From Streptomyces cadmiisoli (GTDB lineage: Bacteria; Actinomycetota; Actinomycetes; Streptomycetales; Streptomycetaceae), in NCBI RefSeq assembly GCF_003261055.1, contig NZ_CP030073.1:7130001-7194000 (forward strand): a stretch of 64,000 nt of DNA, read 5' to 3'. The translations under genes and the position numbers were made by a program. Positions 43,778 to 53,275 of the stretch are shown here, one piece after another. Under the pieces are notes generated by a model that worked only from the letters and a program-made list of their open reading frames with translations, made no database searches and was not told the origin of the DNA. Numbering within the stretch: position 1 is the stretch's first letter; each line of letters opens with the position of its first letter.

Positions 43778-45196
43778 ATGTTCGATCCGGTCATAGCGCC
43801 CAGCGGTACCCTGCTCGGCCTGCTCCAGCGGGGCCGTGGCGACGGCACACTGCACGCGCTCACCGCTCCGCGGTCCGAGGCCCTCGCGGCCCTGAACCAG
43901 TGCGTGCTGAACGACCCCCGCCACGACTGGCAGGTGGAGAACCGCTCCCTTTACTACGCCCGTCTGTACCTGGACCTCGGCGGCGAACTGGACGCCATCG
44001 AGGCGCATCTCTTCGACCCCGAGGACATCGTCGACACCGACGACTCCCGCACCGGTCTCGCGCTCGCCGTCCTGGGCCACCTCGCCTCCTACGGCAGGCT
44101 CGACGCGCTCGCGCTGCTGCGCAGGTACGCCGCCCACGGTTCCAACTGGGCCTGGGCCCTGGACGAGCTGGCGCTGCGCGACGACGACGCCGGTCTGCGC
44201 GCCCTTGCGGCACCTGTGCTGGCCCGGTTCCCGGCCGACCCCCAGGGCGAGGCCGAACTGGCCGCCGCCGTGCGCGACGCCTTCGAGCCCCGGCCCTGGC
44301 GGTTGTGGGCCGACGATCCCCGCGAATCCGTCGCCACCCGCGTGCGTGCCGCGCAGGAAGCCGGCTGTTTCGACCGGTGGCAGCGGCAGATGCGGCCCAC
44401 CGGACCCCGTCCGGGCTGGAGCGTGCAGGCCGTGTTCGAGTGGGCCCAGCAGGGCATCGAACGCGGTGCAGCCCTCCATGTGCCCGCCGCCCGCTGCCTC
44501 TCCGCCGTCGCGGGTCCCGACGACCGGCCCGAGATCGTCCGGGCCGCCAAGGACGGCACCGAGGGCGCCCGCTGCACCGCGCTGCGCTACCTCGCCGACT
44601 GCGACGATCCCGACGCCCTGAACCTCATCGAGGCCGCCGTCGCCACCGGCCCGGCCCCGGTCGTGGAGGCCGCCGTCGACGCCTTCGAGCGGATGCGCAG
44701 CGTCGCCGCCGTCGACCGGGCCCGCGGCTGGGCCCGCCGGCCCGACCCGCTCGGCGCCGGCGCCGGGCGCATGCTCGCCTGTCTGGGCGGGGCCAAGGAC
44801 AGCGACCTGGTCCTCGGCGCCCTGCGCGACGCCGTGCGCGGCGAGGGACCGGACGCGCCGACGCTGTGGACCCTCGTCGACGGCGCCGGCCGGCTCGGCA
44901 TCGCCTGCGCCGCCCCCGTACTGCGCCACGTCTACCGCGAGACCGCCTCGTCCCATCTGCGCGGCAGGGCCGCCCGCGCCCTGGCCGCCACCGATCCGTC
45001 CTTCGCCGCCGGCTTCGCCGTCGAGTGCCTGTGGGACTGCGAGGAGACCACCCGCGAGATCGCCGCCCGGCACGCCGAGACCGGCGACGCCCGTGTGGTC
45101 GAGCAGTTGCGCCGGCTCGCCGCCGACCCCGCCGAGGAGGCGGAGGTCCAGACGGCGGTCCGCAGCCGCATCGGACCCGACTCCTCCGCCGTGTGA
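43778..45196 (+). CDS. HEAT-repeat-like protein
   Basis: A 472-residue all-helical soluble protein with tandem helical-repeat segments (RSLYYARLYLDLGGELDAIEAHLFDPEDIVDTDDSRTGLALAVLGHLASYGRLDALALLRRYAAHGSNWAWALDEL; CTALRYLADCDDPDALNLIEAAVATG; AARALAATDPSFAAGFAVECLWDCEETTREIAARHA). These repeats resemble HEAT/PBS-lyase repeats that bind proteins. The function is unknown. ATG 43778 (MFDPVIAP) is chosen, with GAGG upstream; GTG 43763 is an alternative. Confidence 0.8.
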   Translation: MFDPVIAPSGTLLGLLQRGRGDGTLHALTAPRSEALAALNQCVLNDPRHDWQVENRSLYYARLYLDLGGELDAIEAHLFDPEDIVDTDDSRTGLALAVLGHLASYGRLDALALLRRYAAHGSNWAWALDELALRDDDAGLRALAAPVLARFPADPQGEAELAAAVRDAFEPRPWRLWADDPRESVATRVRAAQEAGCFDRWQRQMRPTGPRPGWSVQAVFEWAQQGIERGAALHVPAARCLSAVAGPDDRPEIVRAAKDGTEGARCTALRYLADCDDPDALNLIEAAVATGPAPVVEAAVDAFERMRSVAAVDRARGWARRPDPLGAGAGRMLACLGGAKDSDLVLGALRDAVRGEGPDAPTLWTLVDGAGRLGIACAAPVLRHVYRETASSHLRGRAARALAATDPSFAAGFAVECLWDCEETTREIAARHAETGDARVVEQLRRLAADPAEEAEVQTAVRSRIGPDSSAV

Positions 45197-45206
45197 ACTC
45201 CGACCT

Positions 45207-45246
45207 GACGGGCCCGACGGCTTATTTCGGACGTAGCGGGCCCGTC
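45207..45246 (+). terminator. Terminator after the HEAT-like gene
   Basis: GACGGGCCCG and CGGGCCCGTC form a perfect 10-bp stem around a 20-nt loop, 11 bp after the stop codon. Confidence 0.65.
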
Positions 45247-45391
45247 GGGTGAACAGCGGGTGACCCCGGAGTCAGGGGCGCGTGGACGCGGTCCGACCTG
45301 CTCGGGTGCGCAGCGCAACGCTCATGGATCGTTCCCCGTCCGGAAAGATCGACGTTGACGCGGCCACGTCCAGTGCGGCGACAACACCCCT

Positions 45392-46522
45392 ATGCGTGTC
45401 GTCATAGTGACCGAATCCTTTCCCCCCGACGTGAACGGCGTGGCCCACTGCGCGCTCCAGACCGCCCGACACCTCGTCGATCGCGGTCACGCTCCCCTCG
45501 TCGTCGCCCCGGCCCCCGCTCCCGGGAACAAGGCAGCCGCCTCGCTCGCGCCCTGCCCCGTCGTCCACGTCCCCTCCCTCCCGCTTCCCGGCTACCCCCA
45601 GGTCCGCGTCGCCCTCCCCAGCCGGCGGCTGGCCGCCGCGCTGATCGAGCACGAGGCCGACATCGTGCACCTGGCCAGCCCCTTCGTCCTGGGTGTCCGG
45701 GGCATGGCCGCCGCCGCCCGCTACGGCGTCCCCGCCGTCGCCGTCTACCAGACCGACCTGGCCGGATACGCCCGCACCTACATGGGCGCCGGCGAGGCCG
45801 CGGCCTGGCGCCGCATCCGCTCCGTCCACTCCGCCGCCGACCGCACCCTGGCTCCCTCCACCGCGTCGCAGACCGACCTGGAGGCCCACGGTGTGCCCCG
45901 GGTGCACCTGTGGCGGCGCGGCGTCGACACCGTGCGCTTCCGCCCCGTCCTCCGGGACGACGCGCTGCGCCGCGAACTCGCCCCGAACGGTGAGCTGATC
46001 GTCGGCTACGTCGGTCGGCTCGCGCCCGAGAAGCACGTCGAGCTGCTCTCCGGGGTCTGCGGGCTGCCGGGTGTGCGGGTCGTGGTCGTCGGCGACGGGC
46101 CCAGCCGGCCCGGTCTGGCCGAGGCACTGCCCGGCGCGGTCTTCCTGGGCCGCCGCACCGGAGACGAACTCGCGCGGATCTTCGCGTCCTTGGACGTCTT
46201 CGCCCACACCGGCCCGTTCGAGACCTTCTGCCAGACCGTGCAGGAGGCCATGGCGAGCGGTGTTCCCGTCGTCGCGCCGGCCGTCGGCGGCCCGCTGGAC
46301 CTGGTCGACCACGGCCGCACCGGGCTGCTCGTCCCGCCGCGCGACGCCGACGCCGTCCGGGACGCCGTGGCGCACCTGGCCGCCGACGACGCCCTGCGCG
46401 CCGCCTTCGGGGCCGCCGCGCGCGCCACCGTCGAGGGCCGGACCTGGGCCGCCATCGGCGACCAGCTGATCACGCACTACGAGGCCGTGCTGGAGGCGCG
46501 CAGGCCGGCGGTGGCGGCATGA
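45392..46522 (+). CDS. GT4 glycosyltransferase (mannosyltransferase-like)
   Basis: A 376-residue GT-B enzyme. Start MRVVIVTESFPPDVNGVAHCALQTARHLVDRGH, acceptor-side DIVHLASPFVLGVRGMAAA and YQTDLAGYARTYMG, and donor-site LIVGYVGRLAPEKHVELLSGV and FETFCQTVQEAMASGVPVVAPAVGGPLDLV with the EX7E pair. The pattern is close to actinobacterial alpha-mannosyltransferases that act on phosphatidylinositol or glucuronosyl-diacylglycerol (PimB/MgtA). It is first in a three-gene operon, and its stop overlaps the next ATG. Confidence 0.85.
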   Translation: MRVVIVTESFPPDVNGVAHCALQTARHLVDRGHAPLVVAPAPAPGNKAAASLAPCPVVHVPSLPLPGYPQVRVALPSRRLAAALIEHEADIVHLASPFVLGVRGMAAAARYGVPAVAVYQTDLAGYARTYMGAGEAAAWRRIRSVHSAADRTLAPSTASQTDLEAHGVPRVHLWRRGVDTVRFRPVLRDDALRRELAPNGELIVGYVGRLAPEKHVELLSGVCGLPGVRVVVVGDGPSRPGLAEALPGAVFLGRRTGDELARIFASLDVFAHTGPFETFCQTVQEAMASGVPVVAPAVGGPLDLVDHGRTGLLVPPRDADAVRDAVAHLAADDALRAAFGAAARATVEGRTWAAIGDQLITHYEAVLEARRPAVAA

Positions 46523-47682
46523 ACGCCCCGCTGCGCATCGTCCGCCTGGCCAACTTCGTCGCCCCGTCCTCGGGCGGGCTGCGCACCGCCCTGCGCGAGC
46601 TCGGCAAGGGCTTCAGACGGGCGGGCCACGACCCCGTCCTCATCGTGCCGGGCGAACGGCACACGGACCGCGACACCGAGCAGGGCCGCGTCATCACCCT
46701 GCCCGGTCCGGTACTGCCCGGCACCGGGGGCTACCGCGTCCTCGTCGACAAGCGCCGGGTCGCCGCCCTGCTGGAGGAACTGGCCCCGGACCGTCTGGAG
46801 GTCTCCGACCGGACGACGCTCAGGTGGACCGGCAAGTGGGCGCGGCGCGCCCGGATCCCCGCCGTGATGGTCTCGCACGAGACCGCCGACGGCGTGCTGC
46901 GCACCTGGGGCCTGTCGGAGGACCTGTCCCGGCGCGCCGCCGACGCGCTCAACGTCCGTACCGCACACACCTACTCGAGGGTCGTGTGCACCACGGAGTT
47001 CGCCGAGCGGGAGTTCGTCCGGATCGGCGCCCGCAACGTCGTACGGGCTCCGCTGGGCGTGGACCTGGTGGCCCGGCATCCCGCCCTGCGCGACGGCGCG
47101 CTGCGCGACCGGCACGCGCGTGCGGACGAGGAACTGCTCGTGATGTGTTCGCGGCTGTCCGTGGAGAAGCGGCCCGGCACCGCGCTCGACGCCCTGGAGT
47201 CCCTGCGGCGCCGCGGCGTGCGCGCCGTGCTCGTGGTGGCGGGGGACGGCCCGCTGCGCGCGCGGCTCGAACAGCGGGCGCGGGAGCGCGATCTGCCGGT
47301 CGCCTTCCTCGGCCACGTGTCCGACCGGGGGCTGCTCGGCGCGCTCCAGGCCTCCGCCGACGTGTGCCTGGCCCCCGGGCCCGCCGAGACGTTCGGGCTC
47401 GCCGCACTGGAGGCCATGGCGTGCGGTACGCCCGTCGTGGCCAGCGCGTCCTCCGCGCTGCCGGAGGTGATCGGATCGGCCGGAGCCACCGCCGCGGACA
47501 CCGGGGACGCCTTCGCGGACGCCGTGCGGACCCTGCTCGACCTGCCGGAGCGCGACCGCCGCGAGGCGGCACGCGCGCGTGCGGAGTGCTTCGGGTGGTC
47601 CACCGCGGTGGAGGCGTTCCTCGCCGCGCACGACGCGACCGCCCCGGACCGTCCCTTCGTGCGTGCGGAGGGCGCCGCATGA
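46519..47682 (+). CDS. GT4 glycosyltransferase, second
   Basis: A 387-residue GT-B enzyme with the substrate-side ANFVAPSSGGLRTALRELGKGFRRAGHDPVLIVPG, and donor-site motifs VMCSRLSVEKRPGTALDALESLRRRGVRAVLVVAGDGPLRARLEQ and ETFGLAALEAMACGTPVVASASSALPEVIG. It belongs to the same family as the upstream gene but is not a duplicate. Four-base overlaps (ATGA) on both sides show coupled translation. The likely product is a membrane glycolipid built by both enzymes. Confidence 0.85.
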   Translation: MNAPLRIVRLANFVAPSSGGLRTALRELGKGFRRAGHDPVLIVPGERHTDRDTEQGRVITLPGPVLPGTGGYRVLVDKRRVAALLEELAPDRLEVSDRTTLRWTGKWARRARIPAVMVSHETADGVLRTWGLSEDLSRRAADALNVRTAHTYSRVVCTTEFAEREFVRIGARNVVRAPLGVDLVARHPALRDGALRDRHARADEELLVMCSRLSVEKRPGTALDALESLRRRGVRAVLVVAGDGPLRARLEQRARERDLPVAFLGHVSDRGLLGALQASADVCLAPGPAETFGLAALEAMACGTPVVASASSALPEVIGSAGATAADTGDAFADAVRTLLDLPERDRREAARARAECFGWSTAVEAFLAAHDATAPDRPFVRAEGAA

Positions 47683-48644
47683 GACCCGTCCGCTTCGTGG
47701 CGCTCGGCGACTCCCTGACCGAAGGGGTGGGCGATCCCGTGGGGAAAGGGTGGCGAGGCTGGGCCGCGCTGCTCGCCGGCGGGCTCGGCGAACAGCCCGC
47801 CGAATTCACCAACCTCGCGGTCAGCGGCGCCCAGACGCGCGACGTGCTGGAACGCCAGCTGCCCCCGGCTCTGGCCCTGCGGCCGGACGTCGTGTCCGTT
47901 CTCGTCGGCGTCAACGACACGCTGCGCCGCACGTTCGACATCCACCACATCGCCGAGCGCCTCGACAAGGTCTACGCGTCCTTCGCCCGGCAGGACACGG
48001 CACTGCTCACCGCGTGCCTGCCCGACCCCGGCACGATGCTCGGGCTCCCCGGGGCGCTGGCCGCCCCGCTGGCCCGCCGGCAGCGGGCGGTCAACACCGT
48101 GGTCCACGCGCTCTCCGAACGCCACGGAGCCCTGCACCTGCACGCGGCCGAGGGAGCCTGGACCACCGACCGGGCGATGTGGAGCTCGGACCGGCTGCAC
48201 CCCGGTGAGCGCGGCCACCGCCAACTGGCCGTGCGGTTCCACGGACTGCTCACGGACGCCGGTCTGGCGACGGGGGCCGCGCCCTGTCTGGAACCCGAGT
48301 TCCGCGCGCCCACCAGATCGGCGAGCCTGTGGTGGCTGGCCACCGCGGGCACCGCCTGGGTCGCCCGGCGCTGCAACGACCTGCTGCCCCAACTGCTGCG
48401 GCTCGCCGCCGACGAACTGCGCCACCGCGCGCGTGGCACCAGCGGCCGGCTCGACCTGGGCGCGGCACACGACGTGTCCGCGGCGCTGGCCGCGCTGTCC
48501 CTGCCGGTACCGGACCCGGTTCCCGGGCAACTGCCGGTTCCCGGGCGGCGGACCGCGCCGGGCGAACGGCCCCGGCCGGAGCAGCTGTCGGTGCCGGGAC
48601 AGAGGCCGGTGCCCGGCCACCGACCGGAACCGGAGGCGGCCTAG
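47679..48644 (+). CDS. SGNH/GDSL hydrolase
   Basis: A 321-residue cytoplasmic hydrolase with the four blocks VALGDSLTEGVGDP (block I, nucleophile Ser), NLAVSGAQTRDV (II), VSVLVGVNDTLR (III) and WSSDRLHPGERGHRQLA (V, Asp and His). The C-terminal ~55 residues are a low-complexity tail of VPG-type repeats (LPVPDPVPGQLPVPGRR, LSVPGQRPVPGHRP). As the third gene of a glycosyltransferase operon, it may add or remove an acyl group on the glycolipid; this is inference. Confidence 0.85.
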   Translation: MRPVRFVALGDSLTEGVGDPVGKGWRGWAALLAGGLGEQPAEFTNLAVSGAQTRDVLERQLPPALALRPDVVSVLVGVNDTLRRTFDIHHIAERLDKVYASFARQDTALLTACLPDPGTMLGLPGALAAPLARRQRAVNTVVHALSERHGALHLHAAEGAWTTDRAMWSSDRLHPGERGHRQLAVRFHGLLTDAGLATGAAPCLEPEFRAPTRSASLWWLATAGTAWVARRCNDLLPQLLRLAADELRHRARGTSGRLDLGAAHDVSAALAALSLPVPDPVPGQLPVPGRRTAPGERPRPEQLSVPGQRPVPGHRPEPEAA

Positions 48645-48713
48645 AACCCCGCGCAGCAGTGACGCACCCGGGACCCTTCGCGCCCCGTGCCGCCTGCGCG
48701 CGCGTCGAGGGCT

Positions 48714-49583
48714 TCAGCGGCGGCGTACCGCGACGAAGCGGAGCGGAGTGCCCGGCACCGCCTGTGCGGCCGCCGGCAGGTCGCCCGCGGTGACGACCGC
48801 GATCACCGGGTAGCCGCCCGTGGTCGGATGGTCTGCGAGGAAGACGACCGGACGGCCGTCCGGCGGGACCTGCACGGCTCCCAGGACGACGCCCTCACTG
48901 GGGAGTTCGCCGCCGACGGCCCGCTCCAGCGCCGGTCCCTCGGTGCGCAGTCCGATGCGGTTGCTCGCGGCGGACACCCGGTACGCGCGGGAGGTGAACG
49001 TCCCTGCGGCAGCGGGCGTGAACCAGTCGTCGCGGGGCCCGAGCGTCACCCGCAGGACCAGTTCGGCCGGGGGCGCCGGCTGCGGAGCGACGTCCACGCA
49101 CGCGTGGCTGCCCACCGGAGGCCCCAGGGGAAGGACCGTTCCGTCCGTCAGGGGCGGCGGCCCGAGGCCGGACAGCAGGTCCGTGGCGCGGCTGCCGAGG
49201 ACGGGCTCGACGGCGACGCCGCCGGACAGGGCCACGTAGCTGCGCACCCCGCGGACGGCGGCGCCGACGTCCAGCAGTGCCCCGGCGGGCACCCGTACCG
49301 GCGCGCCCCAGGCGACCGGGCGTCCGTCCACCGTGACCGGGCAGGGCGCGCCCCCGACCGCCACGGTGACCGGGCGACGCGGGCGCAGCGCGCAGCCGTT
49401 GAGGGTCGTCTCCAGGACGGCCGCCTCGGGCGGATTGCCGACCAGCCGGTTGACCAGCGCCGCGGCGGGGGCGTCGAGCGCGCCGGAACGCGGCACCCCG
49501 AGGTGGGCGTGCCCGGGTCGGCCGCCGTCCTGCACGGTGGTGAGCGCCCCGGCCCGCACGACACTCAGCGCACGGTCCGTCAT
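48714..49583 (-). CDS. pxpC: 5-oxoprolinase subunit C (biotin-dependent carboxylase-like)
   Basis: A 289-residue protein of the KipA/PxpC family. Core: SVVRAGALTTVQDGGRPGHAHLGVPRSGALDAPAAALVNRLVGN, LSGGVAVEPVLGSRATDLLSG, SNRIGLRTEGPALERA, GAVQVPPDGRPVVFLADHPTTGGYPVIAVV. Together with PxpA and PxpB it forms the bacterial ATP-dependent 5-oxoprolinase, which opens the lactam 5-oxoproline to glutamate. The ATG overlaps the stop of pxpB. It is the last gene of its operon. Confidence 0.9.
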   Translation of the reverse strand: MTDRALSVVRAGALTTVQDGGRPGHAHLGVPRSGALDAPAAALVNRLVGNPPEAAVLETTLNGCALRPRRPVTVAVGGAPCPVTVDGRPVAWGAPVRVPAGALLDVGAAVRGVRSYVALSGGVAVEPVLGSRATDLLSGLGPPPLTDGTVLPLGPPVGSHACVDVAPQPAPPAELVLRVTLGPRDDWFTPAAAGTFTSRAYRVSAASNRIGLRTEGPALERAVGGELPSEGVVLGAVQVPPDGRPVVFLADHPTTGGYPVIAVVTAGDLPAAAQAVPGTPLRFVAVRRR

Positions 49584-50197
49584 GACGGCCCCACCGGGAC
49601 GAAGCGCACGCGCGTGCCGGGCGACAGCAGCGCGGCCGGCACGCGCGCGTGGTCCCACAGCACCGCGCCGGTGGTGCCGATCAACTGCCAGCCGCCCGGC
49701 GACGCGTGCGGGTACACCCCCGTGTACGGACCGGCCAGCGCCACCGAACCCGCCGGGACGGCGGTGCGCGGCGTGGTCCGGCGCGGGACGTGCAGGTGCG
49801 GGGGCAGCCCGGTGAGGTAGCCGAAACCGGGGGCGAAGCCGCAGAAGGCGACCAGGAACTCGGTGCCCGCGTGGACCCGGGCGACTTCCGGCTCCGACAT
49901 TCCCCACAGTGCCGCGACGTCCGCGAGGTCGGGGCCGTCGTAGCGCACCGGCAGCTCCACGACCTCGCCCGTGCGCGGGGGCGCCACGGGCACTTCGGTG
50001 GCGGTGAGTTCGGACGCCAGACGCACCGGGTCGTCGAGTCCGTCGAGGAGGACCGTGCGGGCCGCCGGCACGATCTCGCGGACCGTGAGCGAACCCTCCG
50101 CGCGGCGGCGCACCAGTTCCGCGTGCAGCGCCTGCGCCTCGTCACCGGAGGACACCTCGACGAGCAGGGCGCGGTCGCCGACCGGCAGCACCCTCAT
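49580..50197 (-). CDS. pxpB: 5-oxoprolinase subunit B (KipI-like)
   Basis: A 205-residue PxpB/KipI family protein: VLPVGDRALLVEVSSGDEAQALHAEL, VPVRYDGPDLADVA-like ELPVRYDGPDLADVAALWGMSEPEVARVHA, FCGFAPGFGYLTGLPPHL, PRTAVPAGSVALAGPYTGVYPHASPGGWQLIG. It pairs with PxpC. In Bacillus the homologue KipI also inhibits the sporulation kinase KinA. Its ATG overlaps the pxpA stop and its stop overlaps the pxpC start. Confidence 0.9.
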   Translation of the reverse strand: MRVLPVGDRALLVEVSSGDEAQALHAELVRRRAEGSLTVREIVPAARTVLLDGLDDPVRLASELTATEVPVAPPRTGEVVELPVRYDGPDLADVAALWGMSEPEVARVHAGTEFLVAFCGFAPGFGYLTGLPPHLHVPRRTTPRTAVPAGSVALAGPYTGVYPHASPGGWQLIGTTGAVLWDHARVPAALLSPGTRVRFVPVGPS

Positions 50198-50952
50198 GCG
50201 AAGGCCTCCACCCGGACCCCGGACTCCTCCAGCCGCCGCCGGACCCGGCGGGCCAGCTCGACGGCGCCCGGTGTGTCCCCGTGCAGGCACAGGGAACGCG
50301 CGCGTACGTCGATCCGCGCGCCCGAGCGGGCGGTGACCGTCCCCGACCGCGCCAGGCTCACCGACCGCCCCACGACCGTGTCGGGATCGGTGACGACGGC
50401 GCCCTCCTGGCCGCGGGGTACGAGAGTGCCCTGCTCGGTGTACGCGCGGTCCGCGAACGCCTCCGGGACGGCCGGGAGTCCGGCCCGCGCGGCCAGGTCC
50501 AGCAGCCGCGAGCCGGGCAGCCCCAGCACGGGCAGCGCGGCGTCCGCGAGGAGCACGCCGTCGACGACCGCGGCGGCCTGCTCCTCGTCGTGCACCACGC
50601 GGTTGTACAGCGCGCCGTGCGGCTTGACGTAGGCAACGCGTGCGCCCGCGGCACGGGCGAACACCTCCAGCGCGCCGATCTGGTAGGCGACCTCGGCCGC
50701 CAGCTCGTCGGGCGGCACGTCCATGGCGCGCCGCCCGAACCCGGCCAGGTCGCGGTAGGAGACCTGCGCGCCGATCGTCACCCCGCGTGCGGCCGCCAGC
50801 CGGCACACTCGGCGCATGGTGGCCGCGTCCCCGGCGTGGAAGCCGCAGGCCACGTTGGCGCTGGTGACCACCGACAGCAGTTGCTCGTCGTCGGTCAGCC
50901 GCCAGCGGCCGAAGCCCTCGCCGAGGTCGGCGTTCAGATCGATCGCGGTCAT
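50194..50952 (-). CDS. pxpA: 5-oxoprolinase subunit A (LamB/YcsF family)
   Basis: A 252-residue YcsF/LamB family protein with IDLNADLGEGFGRWRLTDDEQLLSVVTSANVACGFHAGD, GVTIGAQVSYRDLAGFGRRAM, VAYVKPHGALYN and the C-terminal ARSLCLHGDTPGAVELARRVRRRLEE. It catalyses the hydrolytic step of 5-oxoproline cleavage with PxpBC. It is 18 bp after the DUF1445 gene and overlaps pxpB by 4 bp. Confidence 0.93.
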   Translation of the reverse strand: MTAIDLNADLGEGFGRWRLTDDEQLLSVVTSANVACGFHAGDAATMRRVCRLAAARGVTIGAQVSYRDLAGFGRRAMDVPPDELAAEVAYQIGALEVFARAAGARVAYVKPHGALYNRVVHDEEQAAAVVDGVLLADAALPVLGLPGSRLLDLAARAGLPAVPEAFADRAYTEQGTLVPRGQEGAVVTDPDTVVGRSVSLARSGTVTARSGARIDVRARSLCLHGDTPGAVELARRVRRRLEESGVRVEAFA

Positions 50953-50970
50953 GGGTCCCCTCCTGCTGAG

Positions 50971-51792
50971 TCAGGCCACGCGGTACTGCTCGTCGCGGGC
51001 GTCGGTCAGGAACATCTGTCCCGGTGCGTGGGTGATGGCGAACGGCGGTCCGGAAGCCATCACGGCGGCCTGCGGGGTCACGCCGCAGGCCCAGAACACG
51101 GGGATGTCGTCCGGCTCGGCCTCCACCGGGTCGCCGAAGTCGGGGCGGGCCAGGTCGGCGATGCCGAGGCCCGAGGGATCCCCGCAGTGCACGGGACTGC
51201 CGTGCACCGCGGGGAGCAGGCTGCTCTCCCGGATGGCCGCCGGCAGATGCTCGGGCGGCACGGGGCGCATCGACACCACCAGCGGTCCGTGCAGCCGTCC
51301 CGCCGGCCGGCACTCACGGCTCGTGATGTACATCGGCACGTTCCGGCCCTGCTCGATGTGCCGGATCGGGACGCCCGCGCCGGTCAGCGCCCACTCGAAG
51401 GTGAAGCTGCACCCGATCAGGAACGACACCAGGTCGTCGCGCCAGTGGTCGAGCACGTCCGTCGGTTCGTCCACCAACTCGCCGTCCCGCCAGACCCGGT
51501 AGCGCGGCAGGTCGGTGCGCAGGTCCGCGTCGTCCGCCAGCACCGTCTTCCACGAGCCGGCGTCGGTGACGTCGAGCACGGGGCACGGCTTGGGGTTGCG
51601 CTGGCAGAACAGCAGCATGTCGTACGCCCAGTCCGCGGGCACCGAGATCAGGTTGACCTGGGTGTGGCCGGCCGCGACGCCGGCGGTGGGGCCGGTCAGT
51701 CCCGCGCGGACCCTGGCCCGCGCGGCTCTCGGGCTCCACGCGTGCGCGTGCTCGTCGACGAGGGTCATGGGCAGGTCCTGCGTGCGGTTCAC
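50971..51792 (-). CDS. DUF1445 putative hydro-lyase (YcsI-like)
   Basis: A 273-residue protein with [87 protein letters not shown] and [16 protein letters not shown], the DUF1445 landmarks. The family is linked to pxp genes across bacteria, as in B. subtilis ycsF-ycsI-kipIAC. Vertebrate proteins with DUF1445 have D-glutamate cyclase activity, which would connect D-glutamate to 5-oxoproline, but the bacterial reaction is not established here. The GTG start overlaps the MFS stop (GTGA). Confidence 0.85.
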   Translation of the reverse strand: MNRTQDLPMTLVDEHAHAWSPRAARARVRAGLTGPTAGVAAGHTQVNLISVPADWAYDMLLFCQRNPKPCPVLDVTDAGSWKTVLADDADLRTDLPRYRVWRDGELVDEPTDVLDHWRDDLVSFLIGCSFTFEWALTGAGVPIRHIEQGRNVPMYITSRECRPAGRLHGPLVVSMRPVPPEHLPAAIRESSLLPAVHGSPVHCGDPSGLGIADLARPDFGDPVEAEPDDIPVFWACGVTPQAAVMASGPPFAITHAPGQMFLTDARDEQYRVA

Positions 51793-53105
51793 ATCAGCTC
51801 CTTCCCGCGCGTCTCGGGCAGTCCGAGCAGCGCCAGCGCCGCCAGTCCGTAGCCGATGGCGCCGAAGACCAGCGCGCCGCCGACGCCCCAGCTGTCCGCC
51901 AGGAAGCCGACCGTCGTGGGAAAGACGGCTCCCACGGCGCGGCCGGTGTTGTACGTGAAGCCCTGCCCCGTGCCGCGCACCTCGGTCGGGTAGAGCTCGC
52001 TCAGGAAGGAACCGAAGCCGCTGAAGATGGCCGACATGCAGAACCCGAGCGGGAAACCGAGCACCAGCACAAGGGTGTTGGCGCCGCTGGGAATGTTCGC
52101 GTAGGCCAGGATGCAGACGGCCGACAGCAGGGCGAACAGCCAGATGTTGCGGCGGCGGCCCAGCCGGTCGGTGAGGTAACCGCCGGTCAGATAGCCGAGG
52201 AAGGCGCCGGAGATGAGGAACGTGAGGTAGCCGCCGGTGCCGACGACGGACAGGTCGCGCTCCGTCTTCAGATAGGTCGGGACCCAGGTGGCGAGCGTGT
52301 AGTAGCCGCCCTGGACGCCGGTGGAGAGCAGTACGGCGAAGACGGTGGTGCGCAGCAGACCCGGAGCGCCGGCGGTACCGCGCCGGAATATCGCCGCGAA
52401 CGACCCCTTGTGCGGATTCTTCGCGCGGGCCGCGGCGGCCTCGGGGGCGTCGTGCACCCGGCGCCGCATCCAGATGACCAGTACGGCGGGCAGGGCCCCG
52501 GTCCAGAACATCACGCGCCAGGCGAGGTCGTGGTCGAGGTAGGAGAAGACGAGCGTGTACACGATCACGGCCAGGGCCCAGCCGACCGCCCACGAGCTCT
52601 GGATCACGCCCAGGGTGCGCCCGCGGTGCTTCGCGCTCGCGTACTCGGCGACCAGGATGGCGCCGACCGCCCACTCGCCGCCGAAGCCGAGGCCCTGCAG
52701 GGCGCGGAAGACCAGCAGGGTCTCGTAGTTGGGCGCGAATCCGCAGGCCACGGTGAAGACGGCATACGTGATGACCGTGATCATCAGTGCCTTCACCCGG
52801 CCGATCCGGTCCGCCAGCACCCCGGCGAGGGCGCCGCCGATCGCGGAGACGACGAGCGTGACGGTGGTGAAAAGTCCCGTCTGTCCGCTGTCCAGGCCGA
52901 AGTAGGCGGCCAGGGCGACCATGCTCAGCGGCAGCGTGAAGTAGTCGTACGAGTCCAGCGCATAGCCGCCGAAAGCGCCGCCGAAGGCGCGCCGGCCGCG
53001 CGGACCGAGTGCGCGCAGCCAGGCGAACGCGCCGTCGTCGGAACCGTCACCCGTCCCGGGGCGGGTGTCGGCGGTCAGGGCCTGCGGTGGAGGGGGCGTA
53101 CTCAT
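51789..53105 (-). CDS. MFS transporter of the pxp operon
   Basis: A 438-residue permease with 12 segments. [41 protein letters not shown] (MFS motif A), [57 protein letters not shown]. It is of the sialate/aromatic acid:H+ symporter branch. As the first gene of the pxp operon it should import the substrate that becomes 5-oxoproline. GAGG 5 bp before ATG 53105 decides the start. It is divergent from the GntR gene. Confidence 0.85.
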   Translation of the reverse strand: MSTPPPPQALTADTRPGTGDGSDDGAFAWLRALGPRGRRAFGGAFGGYALDSYDYFTLPLSMVALAAYFGLDSGQTGLFTTVTLVVSAIGGALAGVLADRIGRVKALMITVITYAVFTVACGFAPNYETLLVFRALQGLGFGGEWAVGAILVAEYASAKHRGRTLGVIQSSWAVGWALAVIVYTLVFSYLDHDLAWRVMFWTGALPAVLVIWMRRRVHDAPEAAAARAKNPHKGSFAAIFRRGTAGAPGLLRTTVFAVLLSTGVQGGYYTLATWVPTYLKTERDLSVVGTGGYLTFLISGAFLGYLTGGYLTDRLGRRRNIWLFALLSAVCILAYANIPSGANTLVLVLGFPLGFCMSAIFSGFGSFLSELYPTEVRGTGQGFTYNTGRAVGAVFPTTVGFLADSWGVGGALVFGAIGYGLAALALLGLPETRGKELM

Positions 53106-53209
53106 GTGCACCTCGCAGTGGGAGGACGGAGGGTGCTTTCGGACCGGGTCGTGCCGTGCGGGGAGGGAGCGGTGGCGCGGTGGGGTCGCGCCGTTCGCAG
53201 CAAGGTAGG

Positions 53210-53226
53210 GGATCGTTCAACGATCC
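53210..53226. promoter_or_regulatory. Palindromic operator for the GntR regulator
   Basis: GGATCG-TTCAA-CGATCC is a perfect inverted repeat in the 170-bp gap between the pxp operon and the GntR gene. Its size and symmetry fit a FadR-subfamily operator. It lies 50 bp before the GntR start and would allow control of both directions. Confidence 0.6.
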
Positions 53227-53275
53227 TTCAATACTCGTGTTGTTTCGTTCTTGTATCTGCGATTGAATTCCGGGC